Source: Epithemia pelagica (lineage: Eukaryota; Bacillariophyta; Bacillariophyceae; Surirellales; Surirellaceae). From it: DNA of 64,000 bases. The stretch is from NCBI GenBank assembly GCA_946965045.2, contig OX337235.1, forward strand, positions 2,675,928 through 2,739,927, written 5' to 3'. The notes under the pieces were generated by a model. That model was not told the DNA's origin, did not search any database, and worked only from the letters and a program-made list of their open reading frames with translations. A program made the translations under genes and the position numbers. Of the stretch, positions 18,441 to 29,042 are shown in pieces (the stretch's first letter is position 1; the number at the start of each line of letters is the position of its first letter).

Positions 18441-19013
18441 ATGATCCGCCATGCAATGGAACAATCAAACAGAGACGACAGGAAGAGGCAAGGAAGAAGA
18501 AACAAGATGACCAACATGAGGACAAAGTTCGAGTTCAACGAAGAGGATGGCCGTGAGGGTGGTGCTGGTCTCCCGTTCAAGTCGTGCTTTTATGCCAGCG
18601 ATGTTTGCGCGCTCATCGGGCCCATGTCGAGAAACAAGGACACTGGCCACAACATCGTCGACCGTGGCCATCTGCTTGTGCAGCGGGAGCTTGCGACCGA
18701 CTACCTACGGATTGCAGTCTTTGACCGGGATGCAACAAGCGAGCATGAGGAACCAGCGTTGGTTGTTCCAGTTGGGTTCATTGCTCTGTCGCACCTGGAC
18801 CAGGTCTCTGGAAAGACGAGCAAGAACGGACCTCCCATGGGACGCATCCGCCTCTACACACGCTGCTCCATCAACCCTAAAGCCTGCATGGAACCCCAGG
18901 TCGTTACAATCTACATGGGCAGCAAGGATATGGATCGCTTCAACATTTCGCTTGGTGCGATGATGCTCAAGCACCCGCTTCAAAATCTCTTCTTTAATCA
19001 TCAACAAGCCTAG
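18441..19013 (+). CDS. Hypothetical protein (190 aa)
   Basis: An intact ORF of 190 residues with a basic start (RDDRKRQGRRNK) and a folded-looking remainder (LLVQRELATDYLRIAVFDRD, VVTIYMGSKDMDRFNISLGAMML). I recognise no domain, signal peptide or membrane segment. An internal ATG at MTNMRTKF is a plausible alternative start. GC content is higher than in the flanks, which supports coding. It sits among transposon debris, so it could also be a remnant of a mobile element. Confidence 0.4.
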   Translation: MIRHAMEQSNRDDRKRQGRRNKMTNMRTKFEFNEEDGREGGAGLPFKSCFYASDVCALIGPMSRNKDTGHNIVDRGHLLVQRELATDYLRIAVFDRDATSEHEEPALVVPVGFIALSHLDQVSGKTSKNGPPMGRIRLYTRCSINPKACMEPQVVTIYMGSKDMDRFNISLGAMMLKHPLQNLFFNHQQA

Positions 19014-19668
19014 ATAGTGAACAATGTAGCAGCGTTTTATGATTATCATTTGAGTAGGATCTTCATTCTCTATGAATACGATCTAATTCTATAGTTGTGT
19101 TACGTTTACCGTACAATACATTGCGTTCAGGTACGGCTGTGTGAGTCACAACAACGAAAAGAACATCAATCTTTGTTGTGAACGACGCAACTTCTAGTCT
19201 AAGTTCCATATATCTAACGAGAAGAATATCAATTTTTGACGTGAACAACGCTACAAGTGTTCATAGTCTTTGTTCTATCTTCTATCATTCGATTCTACAA
19301 TAGAGGTGCATTGGTTGCACCAAGTTTTGCCGTGAGTCGCCGTAGTAAATCGCGCGGCGACCACCTTCAACTAGATAAAACGACACCTACAAAACGAATG
19401 CAGCGCCGACATCGTTCTCCATGCTCAACCCATGAATGGAGAAGAGGTTCAGAGCATGGGATCATGGAGCCGTCTCCTATTTGGCAAGAGATCGGTCAAA
19501 AGGACCGTTCACCATGGTCAATTTTTGGTAGAATGGTAGAGGCATAAATAGAAGGGCTATATTAAGGGGATGGCTCGCGCGGATTACGTAGATTTCCTAC
19601 TGGAGCGCTACGTCAGGAACATTCTGTCTGAACTCAGCTTGTAGCATTCTGCGAGAAGGGCTATTCTT
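19014..19668. other. Intergenic stretch with short repeats
   Basis: Two related segments (aaaagaacatcaatctttgttgtgaacgac near 19157 and agaagaatatcaatttttgacgtgaacaac near 19221) form a diverged direct repeat. No gene or RNA is supportable. Confidence 0.35.
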
Positions 19669-21266
19669 TTGATGGGCGCGGGCCTAAGTCGACCGAAGCT
19701 CGCACAAAAACAAGATTCTCAAATCCCACAACAACAACGCCTGTCCCTGTTCCCTGTCCCAATTCCCGCAAACAGCACACAATGTCACTTCGGTGAAAAG
19801 GATAAAGCTGAGCAATGTCTTGGTGTTCTGGACAACGGTATACAACGGAAGCTATTGCTGCAGATGAGGACAATGCGGAGTTCTTCAGGGTGCTGAGAAA
19901 GCAGCTGTTGAGAGAGGCATCGTCGCCTTCCCTTTCGAATGGGCAGTCCGAGCTCATGTCATCAGACCAGGAGTACTCCTTGGAATTCATGTTTCTCGAC
20001 CTTACGAAGCAATCTATGCAGCTTCTGCTGCAAGCTCTTCACTACCATAAATCCGTCGATATCATCAAGAAAATTGTGTTTCATGGTTGCCGCATACGTG
20101 ACCAAGCTTCACTTGAACTTCTGGCACAACTATTTCATTTCTATACACACTGGAAACATGTTGAAATATCATGTCTCTGCCAGGGACTTGGAAATGAACA
20201 AGCACGTGTGCTGATAATGGAAATAATGAAAAGCAAAGATCTTGAACATCTGAACATATCATCGATGGGAATATCTGATGGACTCATTTTTTGGAGGGAT
20301 ATGATGTCAAGTTCGCAGTCTGCCTTCCCACGAAGCATCGTCATGCGCTCTTCTCGAATAAATTTTGATCATACCGAGGAATTCCTTTCGCTCTCATCAA
20401 GACAAAACGCAGAGCCATATTTGCTGAAGCATCTTGACCTTAGTGCTTGTCGGATGGACGATACCGCAATAGACATGATTGCTTCTGGTCTTCGAACGAG
20501 GAATATTAGCTTGGAGAGTCTCGCCTTGAAAGGCAACCGCCTTTCCCCAAAGTCAATACCGATACTTGCACAGCTGATCAATGATCACAGAGATCTTAAA
20601 TCTCTTGATGTTTCAATGAACACAAACCTGTTCAGCGCCGACAACGAGATCGCCACAGTGAATCTTCAGAAAATAATTAGAGCCGCAATCCCTGAGGACA
20701 GTTCAAGGTCCATGAAGAGACTGGTTCTTTCCAAAACTAGTGTCGGAGAGGCCGCAGCAATCATGATGATCAAATCCGTTGAAAAGAATGCGACGTTGCA
20801 GGAATTAGATCTTAATTTCTGTTTACTGGGAGAAAAAGTAATGGAACAACTTGTGGAAAGCCTTCCGCGAATGACTGCTTTGCGGCAGCTGCTTTTGCAC
20901 GGGCTCCATTTCAACCAAAGAAACGCAGCTAACCATCCTCATGATCAGCGTCAAGCGTTGTGGAAAGCTCTTCAGGAGAACACAAGCTTGGTTCTGTTAC
21001 AAGGACTCAACATGTTCTTGGGAGCAGGGCGACCCGAGCTGGCTTCTGTTATTCTTGAACATTTATCGGAACGCAATAGAGCAATGCACGAAGCAAGATC
21101 ACTTCTTATTCGTCGTGATGAGTCCATCGGAAGGATAATAGTGGGAAGACTACCACTTTCGTCATGGCCCACTTGCCTGGAAAAATTGGGAAGAGGAAAC
21201 TGGACCGCGTCTGCTGTTTACATGTTTCTTCAATGCAACACGTGTGCGTTTGGAAAGTCAAGTTAA
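19669..21266 (+). CDS. Leucine-rich-repeat protein (RNI-like)
   Basis: The 3' exon encodes repeated LRRs of the ribonuclease-inhibitor kind, for example LKHLDLSACRMDDTAIDMIA, LESLALKGNRLSPKSIPILA, LKSLDVSMN and LQELDLNFCLLGEKVMEQL. These usually form protein-binding solenoids. An uninterrupted ORF starts at 19815, but I prefer a two-exon model: start 19669 or 19672 and a GT-AG intron at 19793-19863 (71 bp, phase 1) that joins cleanly to DEDNAEFF. In that model the protein begins MGAGLS, an N-myristoylation-type sequence (MGxxxS), if the second ATG is used. Total length is about 508 residues. The partner is unknown. The single-exon start at 19815 is the alternative. Confidence 0.7.
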
Positions 21267-21730
21267 TATTTTTTCTACGTTCCCTATAGCGATCTCGGTC
21301 CGGTTTGGGGCCATCATTGCCGAATGTTTGTTAAATGAAAGCTTTGGGTGGACATGCTGTTGTGTATGACACCTGTAATCAAATCTAACGCCAAGAAGCT
21401 TTGAGGATCCCTTGAGCGCCCCATGAGGACCCTACTTTTTTAAATTGGAACCATGACGAACGAAAAAGTCAAAAATCAAAATTTACAATGAATGCCTCCG
21501 AGAGTAATAATTTGATAGAATCCGTTGGAACTTGCAAGAAACTTAAAAGTTATTGAGGTGCAATGATGGGTGGAAAAGTCATTAGCACTACAAAACAAGT
21601 ACAGACAGCAACACAAAAAAATGGACAACACAATTGCAGAATGGTGGACAGGGTTTTTAGCCCTCTATTTGGCCTTCGGTCACCAAGCTCAGAGCTCTCA
21701 GCATGAGAGCCACCACCAGCCTTCTCTTTG
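21267..21730. other. Intergenic stretch without recognised features
   Basis: Non-coding, AT-rich sequence between the LRR gene and a short tandem repeat. No gene, RNA or element ends are recognised. Confidence 0.4.
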
Positions 21731-21886
21731 CTACGTGGGGTAAGCCATTTCGACGAGCAAGTTTTAATTATTCGATTTAAAAGGTTTCGGGAATCCGGTA
21801 GTTGCCGCTACGTGGTGGGTAAGCCATTTCGACGAGCAAGTTTAAAATTATTTGATTTAAAAGGTTCGGGAATCCGGGAGTTGCCG
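21731..21886 (+). repeat. Two tandem copies of a ~78-bp unit
   Basis: Unit 1 (21731-21807) and unit 2 (21808-21886) both start CTACGTGG and end GTTGCCG, sharing taagccatttcgacgagcaa and gatttaaaaggtt. They differ by a few substitutions and 1-2-base indels. Confidence 0.75.
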
Positions 21887-21962
21887 GCGAAACTAGCGAT
21901 TAGGTAGCTCCTCTTCACAAACTAACTGTTATTTTGTTTCCGACTCTTTGGTAGTTGGTTAA

Positions 21963-22860
21963 CGCCATTCGTAAAAAAAGCCTTTGATGCCTTATGAGTA
22001 GCGTAAGCATTAAGCATACAGTCCCATAAATTTTATGGGAGTCATTTATGGGAATCAACTTGCTGCTCGAATTGCTGTCTCCGCCTTCTCACTAGGAGTA
22101 AAATGTTAAAGGCAGTTGTTGTTTTAAGGAATAGAATGGACCCTACATTGGTTTTTGCCATACAAGTGGCACCTAGGTAGTCCATGATGGAGCGACCATG
22201 ATGTACGAGTAGTCGACAAAGAACTCTTTACATATTTACAAATCTCTGTTTTATTCCCTCACTATATGGGGTTGTTTTCACAGACCATGGACTTCCGTCG
22301 TTTCGCTGTCCTCACCATTGTTGTTGTTCTTGTTGTCTTTTGTTTCGTCCTCGTCCTCTTCCATACTGTTGTTGTCGGCAGTCCCTCTGCGTATATCTGC
22401 CTCCTCATCATCAGCTTCCTCTGGTGTTGTTGTACTTACTGGCTTGAGGTGCAAGGTCAGTGGACAGGTTGCTTGGCATCTGGGATCGATATCTTGGAAA
22501 GGTTGCTCGACATCTCGATTGATGAGCCGTTGCGACGAATCCACTTGTGCCGACTCGAGGTAGTCATTGTTCAAAGGGAAGGGTTGGGACGACATTTCCT
22601 TTGGTCAAGGCCTTCTTCACCATATAGACCTACAGAATGGAGAGTCCTGCAACAATATATGTGGCCATAAAATTGGGGCTCAGCCTATGGAAGATGTAAA
22701 TGAGCGAAAATGAGGAAATATCAAGCTAATGAGTGGATCTTTACTGTAGAATGTTATATATGAAGTTGTTCAGAATTCCAGGATCTATAGGAAGTCAAAG
22801 TTAAGCGACAACTCGCTTATATGGGAGAAGCGTATACGCTACTCGCTTACGGATGGCGTT
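21963..22860 (-). mobile_element. Internally deleted piggyBac derivative (0.9 kb)
   Basis: The left end is TTAA (21959-21962) then CGCCATTCGTAA, identical to the 4.7-kb element. The right end reads TTACGGATGGCG followed by TT and TTAA (22861-22864). Subterminal motifs (cccataaattttatggga; actcgcttatatgggag...gctactcgc) match the full element but are eroded. The accessory gene and the whole catalytic core are missing. The remnant keeps the transposase start and acidic tail fused in frame (22278-22595). It is non-autonomous. Confidence 0.88.
22278..22595 (-). pseudogene. Fused start-and-tail remnant of the piggyBac transposase
   Basis: The 105-residue ORF begins MSSQP...NNDYLESAQ, like the start of the full transposase (MSSAV...NDDHESSQ). 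It ends with an acidic Asn/Asp/Glu tail, ETTEVHGL, like ETTDIHEL. The DDE core and zinc-finger region were removed by the internal deletion, which kept the frame. No catalytic function is possible; a dominant or binding role is speculative. Confidence 0.7.
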
Positions 22861-23656
22861 TTAATTAGTGTAGGGGGTGTGGCCTTTTGTCCGGAGCCGC
22901 CGCTTTGTCCGGAGCCGCCGCCTCCTTTTAAAATTATTGCACCTCTTTAACCACCACCTACCTAATCTTAAGCGGTGTTTTCTTCGACCCACTTTGGATG
23001 GCAGTTTCAAAAGTTCGTAGCTTTGTTTCAGTCATCATGCTTTGTTTCAGTCCTCTATTAGAGGGAGAAAGTGGCCAGGTTAGATTACAGTTAAAAGTAT
23101 AACAAAGGTGGTTAGGGAGCATCCCCCTACTCACACTGGATTAATTCCTGCTATCTAGCTTCAGGTATACCGACCTACGGCATCGGCTGTATGGAATTAA
23201 ATATCAAGAACGGCCGGTAGAAATCTCATTCATACGTAATCCTGGGTTTGCTTAAACTTACTATTATGAACTCCTTCTCACTACGAACAAATAGCCAAAG
23301 GAAGTCAGCACACAAAACAGCGCTGTAGTTGCGTAAGTCGTCCCAAAAGATCAGAAACTACGGTCTCCTCGTGTCGAAATCTACCGTTCGTATCAAATTG
23401 AACGTTACGATGCTGCCGGTACACTAGGAATCGATAGTAGTCGTCACAAACATACGGGAAAGTGACTAAATAAGCAACAATGTGATGGGAAATAGGCCGA
23501 AGCATCTTACCGCTTAAACATTTAAAACTCGCAATCCAACAGCTTCATTATCTTGGAATCAAAATATCGAAGACATTTCAAAACTTCTTAAGCGAGACCG
23601 ATCTGAATCGTAAGATACATGGGACCCACAGAAGCGCCTCTAGGGATGTTTCATCC

Positions 23657-23800
23657 TTTGGTTTCAACCTGAACACGCTTGGGACTTTGTACTTCGACGC
23701 TATTGCTTGATCCCTGTGAAGTCAATTCTTTGGTTTCAACCTGAAACGCTTGCGACTTGGTAGTTCGACGCTATTGCTTGATCCCTGTGAAGTCAATTCT
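23657..23800 (+). repeat. Two tandem copies of a ~72-bp unit
   Basis: Units at 23657-23728 and 23729-23800 share tttggtttcaacctgaa, ttcgacgctattgcttgatc and cctgtgaagtcaattct, with a few differences. Confidence 0.8.
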
Positions 23801-24411
23801 TAGCCTCCAGAACCCAACCACTCCTGGAAAGATGCAAAGGGAACTGGACGGAAGTCCCAACTGAAATTTCATTCATCTATTCGCCTTTCTTCTTTCTAAA
23901 GATAACGCGTTAGCGACACTAAGCAGCGAACAATAATGAAAATTAACAGCATTCGCGGTTCTCCAATGGCCAATTGTATTGTATGAGTTAGGAATCCCAG
24001 CACTGTTTCATCGAGAAGGTGGTTGGACGGACTGTCGGCTCGTGCCCTGCATGATGTATAAAGTATTTCATCCAAACCAAGGAATCTTGTATGCTGAGAT
24101 TGAGCTGGCTGCCTCCCAATATGATACATTGACTCCTAACTAGCAGTGGAATATGATACATCCATCCCGACAACACGAAAGTGGGCAGGAATGCTCGCCA
24201 GTGTACTCCATGAACCCAAAATCTTGGTTTCGTATCGAAATATTAACGAAAGCGCGATTGATAAAGGGTAACCGTTGGCATCAAGGTACGTTTGTCGATG
24301 AAAAATGGCGTTTAAGACGACAGACTTGTTGGTCTCAGGCCCAATACGTCGTGTCTCCTAAAATCAGTTGTGAAGTTCACACGATGTTATAAGAAGCAAA
24401 TGCTCGCCTAA

Positions 24412-24508
24412 GATGAGATTGGCGATGTTCCTCTAATTGATATGGCAGCAAGAGAACTTAGATGAGGTTGGTGATGAACCTCAAATTGCTATGGTAAGTA
24501 GCAAAATA
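24412..24508 (+). repeat. Two diverged tandem copies of a ~49-bp unit
   Basis: gatgagattggcgatgttcctctaattg at 24412 is repeated as gatgaggttggtgatgaacctcaaattg at 24461, with further similarity downstream (atatggcagcaa / ctatggtaagtagcaa). Confidence 0.6.
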
Positions 24509-25199
24509 CCTAGGGCATCACGAAGAGAAACGACCTGTATTGGTTTTGCACGAAAGGCAGGTTTTTGCTGACTTTAGCTGCTGCTATCCCTCCTGGTGGT
24601 TCATTTCGCTGGGCTCTGGTTCCTTCTACTGAACTAGAAGAACAGGATGCAGGTTTGTTCCGTGACCCTGTCAGGTATGCAGAGAAAACTAATTTTCTTT
24701 TTGCAATAGGCCGTGGTTGTGGACAATTATTTCCACGACAGTGAGAGGTACTCATATTATTCATTGTACAACGATTGTCTATGATGGACAAGATAGGTTG
24801 CCACATAGTAAATCGAACCTCAACTCAAAACTCGATTGCAGAAATAGACAGACACAGCCCTTGCAGTCACTCCGGAGGTGTGAGCTTTTGCTGCCTCTGA
24901 TTGATTGATGCTTCCTTCCGAAAATAAGAAAGGCTTTCAAGTTTCAGTGGAATAAGTAGGGATCTAATAACATAAAATCGAGAGAAGCATACATATTCAT
25001 GCAGGAAAAGCTCGATGACTGCGCTTCTTCGTATCAAAGCTTACCAACCTTAATTATTTTCTCTAGTCCTATGTAGAAAGTCGTCTCAACGGACAAAAGG
25101 CGCTGCGAAACGGTGAGAGAGCTAGTTGTTAGTGGTAAATTTGATTCGTAAGGAAAGAGTTCTAGGCCTTAGCGACCACCCTATCTCCTACTCCTGTCT

Positions 25200-25950
25200 T
25201 TGCTCACAGCTTATACCGTCGTCCCAAGAGGAATCAACAACCCACGAGGCAAAGCCCAAATCATCGAAACCAAACTGATTGAAGATGAAGGCCCCGTGTT
25301 AAGTGGTGGTGGTGTGGCCAGGAAGCACGCGGCAACTGTGGTGGAGGCCATTGATGCAGACACTTACCCTGCGAGTGTCTTACCAAGAAAAAAACAAAAG
25401 AGAAGAAATCAAGAAAGAGGGATTCAAACGCATCCAAATCCTGATGACACTCCAACCACCGAATGGTTGGCAGGTAGGTAGGATCGAACGAATGCTGGGG
25501 ATGAACCAACGACAAATTAAAACTCTCCAGTCCCAAACACGAAGAGCCAGTGTAACTGTACCGACCAGGTGGAGTGCTGTTCACCGCAGCAATCAATGCC
25601 ATTGCTAGAAACAGTTTCACTGCATGTGCACCATTTGAGACAGACAGAAAGGAGTTTCCCAGCGAATTGAGGCAGTGTCACCAAGCCATCACAGTGTTCG
25701 GAGGAGCCAAAACCTTCAGCGTGTGGATTGGTTGGTACCCATCAATGAAAAGGGCTGGTAAGACGACCGAGGCAGCAAGCTACTATTATGTACCAGAATA
25801 GCTCCGACTGCTCAGTCGACAACATTGGGGTCAAAGGCATCAAAACAGGGAGGAACAGGATCCATGTTAACAACATGGAATTCTCACCCGTCTCGCTTGC
25901 CGGGAACCCAATGCTCACAACGGAAGCATTTACGCGACCTATCCTAGATC
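25200..25950 (+). pseudogene. Decayed gene fragments of unknown family
   Basis: Protein-like stretches appear in successive frames. 25200-25481 includes RKHAATVVEAIDAD. 25574-25801 includes QCHQAITVFGGAKTFSVWIGWYPS. A one-base shift then gives GIKTGRNRIHVNNMEFSPVSLAGNPM up to about 25950. No ATG fits the first piece. The pattern of short plausible runs broken by stops and frame changes suggests a degraded gene or transposon ORF. I do not recognise the family. Confidence 0.3.
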
Positions 25951-26115
25951 GATAACTTGTACGCGTATTATCCCTTTTCCCCCTGTTTCGATGAGTCGCC
26001 GTCCACCTCGTCTACCTGGACCGTACAAGAGTTTTCAACAGGCTTCCTCTTCGCTGTACCTCTCACCTGACAGCGCCATTCAATTGACTTTTCCTGAGTT
26101 CTGCCTGTTGCCAAG

Positions 26116-26816
26116 ATGGTCCGTCGTCGACGCATAGCCGGCGACGACGAAGGAGAAGCGGAAGAGGCGGAAAATCCTCAAGAAGCGGAGGTCCGGAAAG
26201 TACTGGATCAACTCAACACCCCGATGCCGAGACATCGAAGTATGGATGTGTGGGAGAATGTGTGCTCCATTATTTGCCAGACATCTCAACTACAAATGAC
26301 GATAATGATCAGGGCACAGAGACAAAAGGAGCGAGAGCATCATCGATGCGATCCCACCCATGTCTTATCAAGAACGAAGCCGATTGGGAACTCCAAGATT
26401 CAGTCTCCCAAGGACACACCACCAGTGTTCATAGTGAATGACAACGAACTTGAGGAGCTCCATATCGTTAAAGCGCTGATCTCCAACGGCGACCGAGTGT
26501 GAGTGGAATTAGATTACCTAGTCCGTCAAAACAAGACGCGCAAGCCCGCGCATTAGAGAGCGGGAAGTAGAAACTCCCCAGTCCTAGGATAGAAAGAACC
26601 TTAACTAACAACCTCCACACTCTTTGCTATTTATCCAATCTGAAGAATTGTTGTTCTCATGAAAGCCTCTGGCCATCCCGTCATTCGATACCAGCTTTGT
26701 TACCACGATTCATGGTCACCTCTCTCATGTTCAACGGGCCAAGCTTCCCCAATGCTTGCTGGTTGACTTTATTTGTGAAAACTTCTCCAACGAGAGGATA
26801 TAGTGAGACTGACGAA
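26116..26816 (+). pseudogene. Decayed copy of the piggyBac accessory gene
   Basis: The ORF at 26116-26502 includes KVLDQLNTPMPRHRSMDVWENVCSIICQ (shown in two runs: KVLDQLNTPMPRHRS, then MDVWENVCSIICQ). This aligns with KILYELNNNMPRTKS...YWENVCSICQ of the intact accessory gene at 2574-3204. At 26680-26816 the DNA (cattcgataccagcttt ... gttgactttatttgtgaaaacttctcc) aligns with the codons for IRYQL and VDFVRENF of that gene but is full of stops and shifts. The intervening part is scrambled. Confidence 0.6.
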
Positions 26817-27165
26817 TAAGTGGAACCAGACATATATATATGTTGCATATCAGAGAACTTTTTTACTAAGTATTCTTCTCTATTGCTAACTCCTCTTTCG
26901 CTTACTCTCTCGATCACTGCTGTATGTGTGTACTCCTCTGGTGTTATTCCGTACAATATAGATAGGCGTATCGCGATGTACCTACCCTCTTTGGTCGGCA
27001 TGAAGACTTCCTTTCCTTGTTGCGAATATAGTATTGCGAAACAAATAAACTTTTCGAACTGTGGCAGCAAGTGGATTTTCTACCCTTGTTCACTTTTGGG
27101 GGAATTTCGACAAGGTGTGCCGCAATTCCACGACGAGCACTGGTCCATCCATCCATATGGGTCAT
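26817..27165 (-). pseudogene. Decayed C-terminal part of a piggyBac transposase
   Basis: Minus-strand fragments include GIAAHLV, then LPQFEKFICFAILYSQQGKEVFM, matching GIVAHLV and LPEFANHTCFEILHSTHGREMFM of the zinc-finger region in the 4.7-kb element. Its order relative to the accessory relic (tail-to-tail) is the same as in the intact element. The catalytic core and the transposon right end are absent, truncated at the tandem duplication with the next gene. Confidence 0.65.
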
Positions 27166-27692
27166 CAGAACTATATACCTCCTACTACTCTAGTGAATTA
27201 TAGAAGAACTTTTCAAACTATTTTTCCACGTTCCACGTGCTTTGATCACTCTCAGCTAAAGTTCTCAAGATCCGGAACTTGATGACACGATTCAGACCTC
27301 AGAGTTCATCTGATATACCTGAGGAAGACGAGTGGGTATTGAAAGCTCCAGAGATCCCATCTGTATAGTATTGCGAAACAAATAAACTTTTCGAACTGTG
27401 GCAGCAAGTGGATTTTCTACCCTTGTTCACTTTTGGGGGAATTTCGACAAGGTGTGCCGCAATTCCACGACGAGCACTGCATCCATCCATATGGGTCATC
27501 AGAACTATATACCTCCTACTACTCTAGTGAATTATAGAAGAACTTTTCAAACACGTTCCACGTGCTTTGATCACTCTCAGCTAAAGTTCTCAAGATCCGG
27601 AACTTGATGACACGATTCAGACCTCAGAGTTCATCTGATATACCTGAGGAAGACGAGTGGGTATTGAAAGCTCCAGAGATCCCATCTGTATA
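27027..27692. repeat. Tandem duplication spanning a transposon relic and a gene's 3' end
   Basis: A 337-bp unit (27027-27363) is followed by a second copy (27364 to about 27692) with a 3-bp and a 9-bp deletion and otherwise almost identical sequence. Each unit holds part of the piggyBac zinc-finger relic plus the last 23 or so codons (TDGISGAFNTHSSSSGISDEL) of the minus-strand gene at 27624-29042. Confidence 0.88.
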
Positions 27693-29042
27693 ATTTTCGG
27701 GATTCTGGAAAGAGTGATGCCAAGCCATGCCAACAAAAAGACCACAGAGGATGACGTACATGTCGGACCGAAGGTGTGTCCAGGCATCATAGATTGTAAC
27801 TGCAGTTGGGAAAGATTTTGTCACAAACGATGTCACAAAATTCTTCACCATACCTACCACGTCTTTGTCGTTCTTGTCATCCTGCTCAATTTCAGGCAAA
27901 CCCGCGCCCAAAATCAACTTCCCTAGAGCTTGACGAATAGCCAACGCCAGCAGAAACAGCATAGGCGGTGATTCAGTCAATGCCTTCACGGTCAGTTGAA
28001 GACGTTCCAAAAGACTTAACGGTAGATAGTAGAAGAGTGATAGATTGGCACGATGACACGCGACGGCGAAACGTCCAGCCATCATAAACAAGCCAGGACC
28101 CTGGGTGTATTTGTCCAAATCAACTTGAAACAGGGGGTCTAGATTTTCCTGTGTTCGCCCCTGTGTCGTGTCTTGTTCCTCGAATTCGTTTTCTACATCG
28201 CTGTCACCATACCCAGTGTTGTAGTCCATCACCTTTTTAACTGACAATGGAACTGTTTCCGTGACCGTGCTACCAATTAAGCTTTCATATCGACGGCGCG
28301 GCACAATATCTGTGTGGACTACCAACCCCATTGAGCTGTATTCAATCCGGCTCTGTTGAAGACCAATGTCAAGCCCAGCCAAGAACAACAGGATGACCGT
28401 TAGCACATGCATTGCAATAGGAAGCAGGGAAACCTTTCGAATCACTTTTGAAGACGGAGCTGACGAAACGGGTGCACTTTGAGATTGAGTGGTATGTGAG
28501 GCCACGTTCGTAGCTTCGGCTTCTTCCTTTGCCTGGCGTTCTTTGATCATTTTTCGACGCATTTTGGCCACACCCATATACTTCTTTTTCTGGGATCCAT
28601 CTTCTTCAACTGGGATTTCCTCAGCATGGCTGACCGCAGTAACGGTGGAAGGTTCCGTGATTGATTTTGGAGACGCCGAGTCCAATCCTGAATCCTGCTT
28701 AGTTTCCTCGTGGTCTTCTTTTTCTTTGGGTGCCTCATCATTTATCGATGGTTCACGTGCGGTCACATCAGGGACACTTTCATCTTTTTTCGCAGAAGGA
28801 GCCTTTTTTTTGAATCGACGGCGGCGCATTGCAGCAAGCTTGTCTGACTTTGAAACTTCCGGTTCGGCTTCGTTTGCTGGTGTCCCGGACACCTCTTCGT
28901 CGCGTGCCGTCGTGGCGCCGGTCACCATATCCATCCTGTTGCCTGCTTTTTCCAGGATCTTTTGGCGTCGGACTTCAGCCTCCGCGCGGGCTTTCTCTTC
29001 GAGAGAAGGTTCAATAGGCTCATTTCCGTCTTCGTCCAGCAT
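27624..29042 (-). CDS. GET2/CAML-like ER membrane protein (tail-anchored insertion receptor candidate)
   Basis: A single-exon gene of 472 residues from ATG 29042. Near the N-terminus it has RRQKILEKAGNRMDMVTG, which resembles the Arg-rich motif plus helix by which GET2/CAML proteins bind the GET3 ATPase. A long charged, disordered region follows. Hydrophobic segments lie near residues 208-230 (LLPIAMHVLTVILLFLAGLDIGL), in the region PPMLFLLALAIRQALGKLIL, and near the end (MYVILCGLFVGMAWHH), giving the three membrane spans expected of the family. Its last codons lie in the second unit of the 3' tandem duplication. It is divergent from the SAC phosphatase gene, with 304 bp between starts. The assignment rests on the motif and topology; sequence conservation in this family is low. 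Confidence 0.5.
   Translation of the reverse strand: MLDEDGNEPIEPSLEEKARAEAEVRRQKILEKAGNRMDMVTGATTARDEEVSGTPANEAEPEVSKSDKLAAMRRRRFKKKAPSAKKDESVPDVTAREPSINDEAPKEKEDHEETKQDSGLDSASPKSITEPSTVTAVSHAEEIPVEEDGSQKKKYMGVAKMRRKMIKERQAKEEAEATNVASHTTQSQSAPVSSAPSSKVIRKVSLLPIAMHVLTVILLFLAGLDIGLQQSRIEYSSMGLVVHTDIVPRRRYESLIGSTVTETVPLSVKKVMDYNTGYGDSDVENEFEEQDTTQGRTQENLDPLFQVDLDKYTQGPGLFMMAGRFAVACHRANLSLFYYLPLSLLERLQLTVKALTESPPMLFLLALAIRQALGKLILGAGLPEIEQDDKNDKDVVGMVKNFVTSFVTKSFPTAVTIYDAWTHLRSDMYVILCGLFVGMAWHHSFQNPENYTDGISGAFNTHSSSSGISDEL

Larger units (their letters stand above)
22865..25199. other. Gene-poor stretch with short tandem repeats
   Basis: About 2.3 kb without a convincing gene. It holds a small doubled unit (tttgtccggagccgccg, about 22886-22920) and the two tandem duplications listed separately. 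Short ORFs on both strands near 24.0-24.8 kb lack recognisable motifs, good starts or codon bias. It could contain further decayed transposons. Confidence 0.4.

Noticed and set aside
22266-22670. Plus-strand membrane-like ORF in the deleted piggyBac copy
   Set aside because: It is antisense to the transposase tail remnant, the same artefact as at 3226-3525.
24510-24806. 98-residue minus-strand ORF with a few Cys and His
   Set aside because: No domain, poor start context and a Ser-rich low-complexity centre; not supportable as a gene.
26066-26082. Possible piggyBac left terminal repeat (cgccattc) near the decayed copy
   Set aside because: Only eight bases match and no TTAA precedes; it is not distinguishable from chance.
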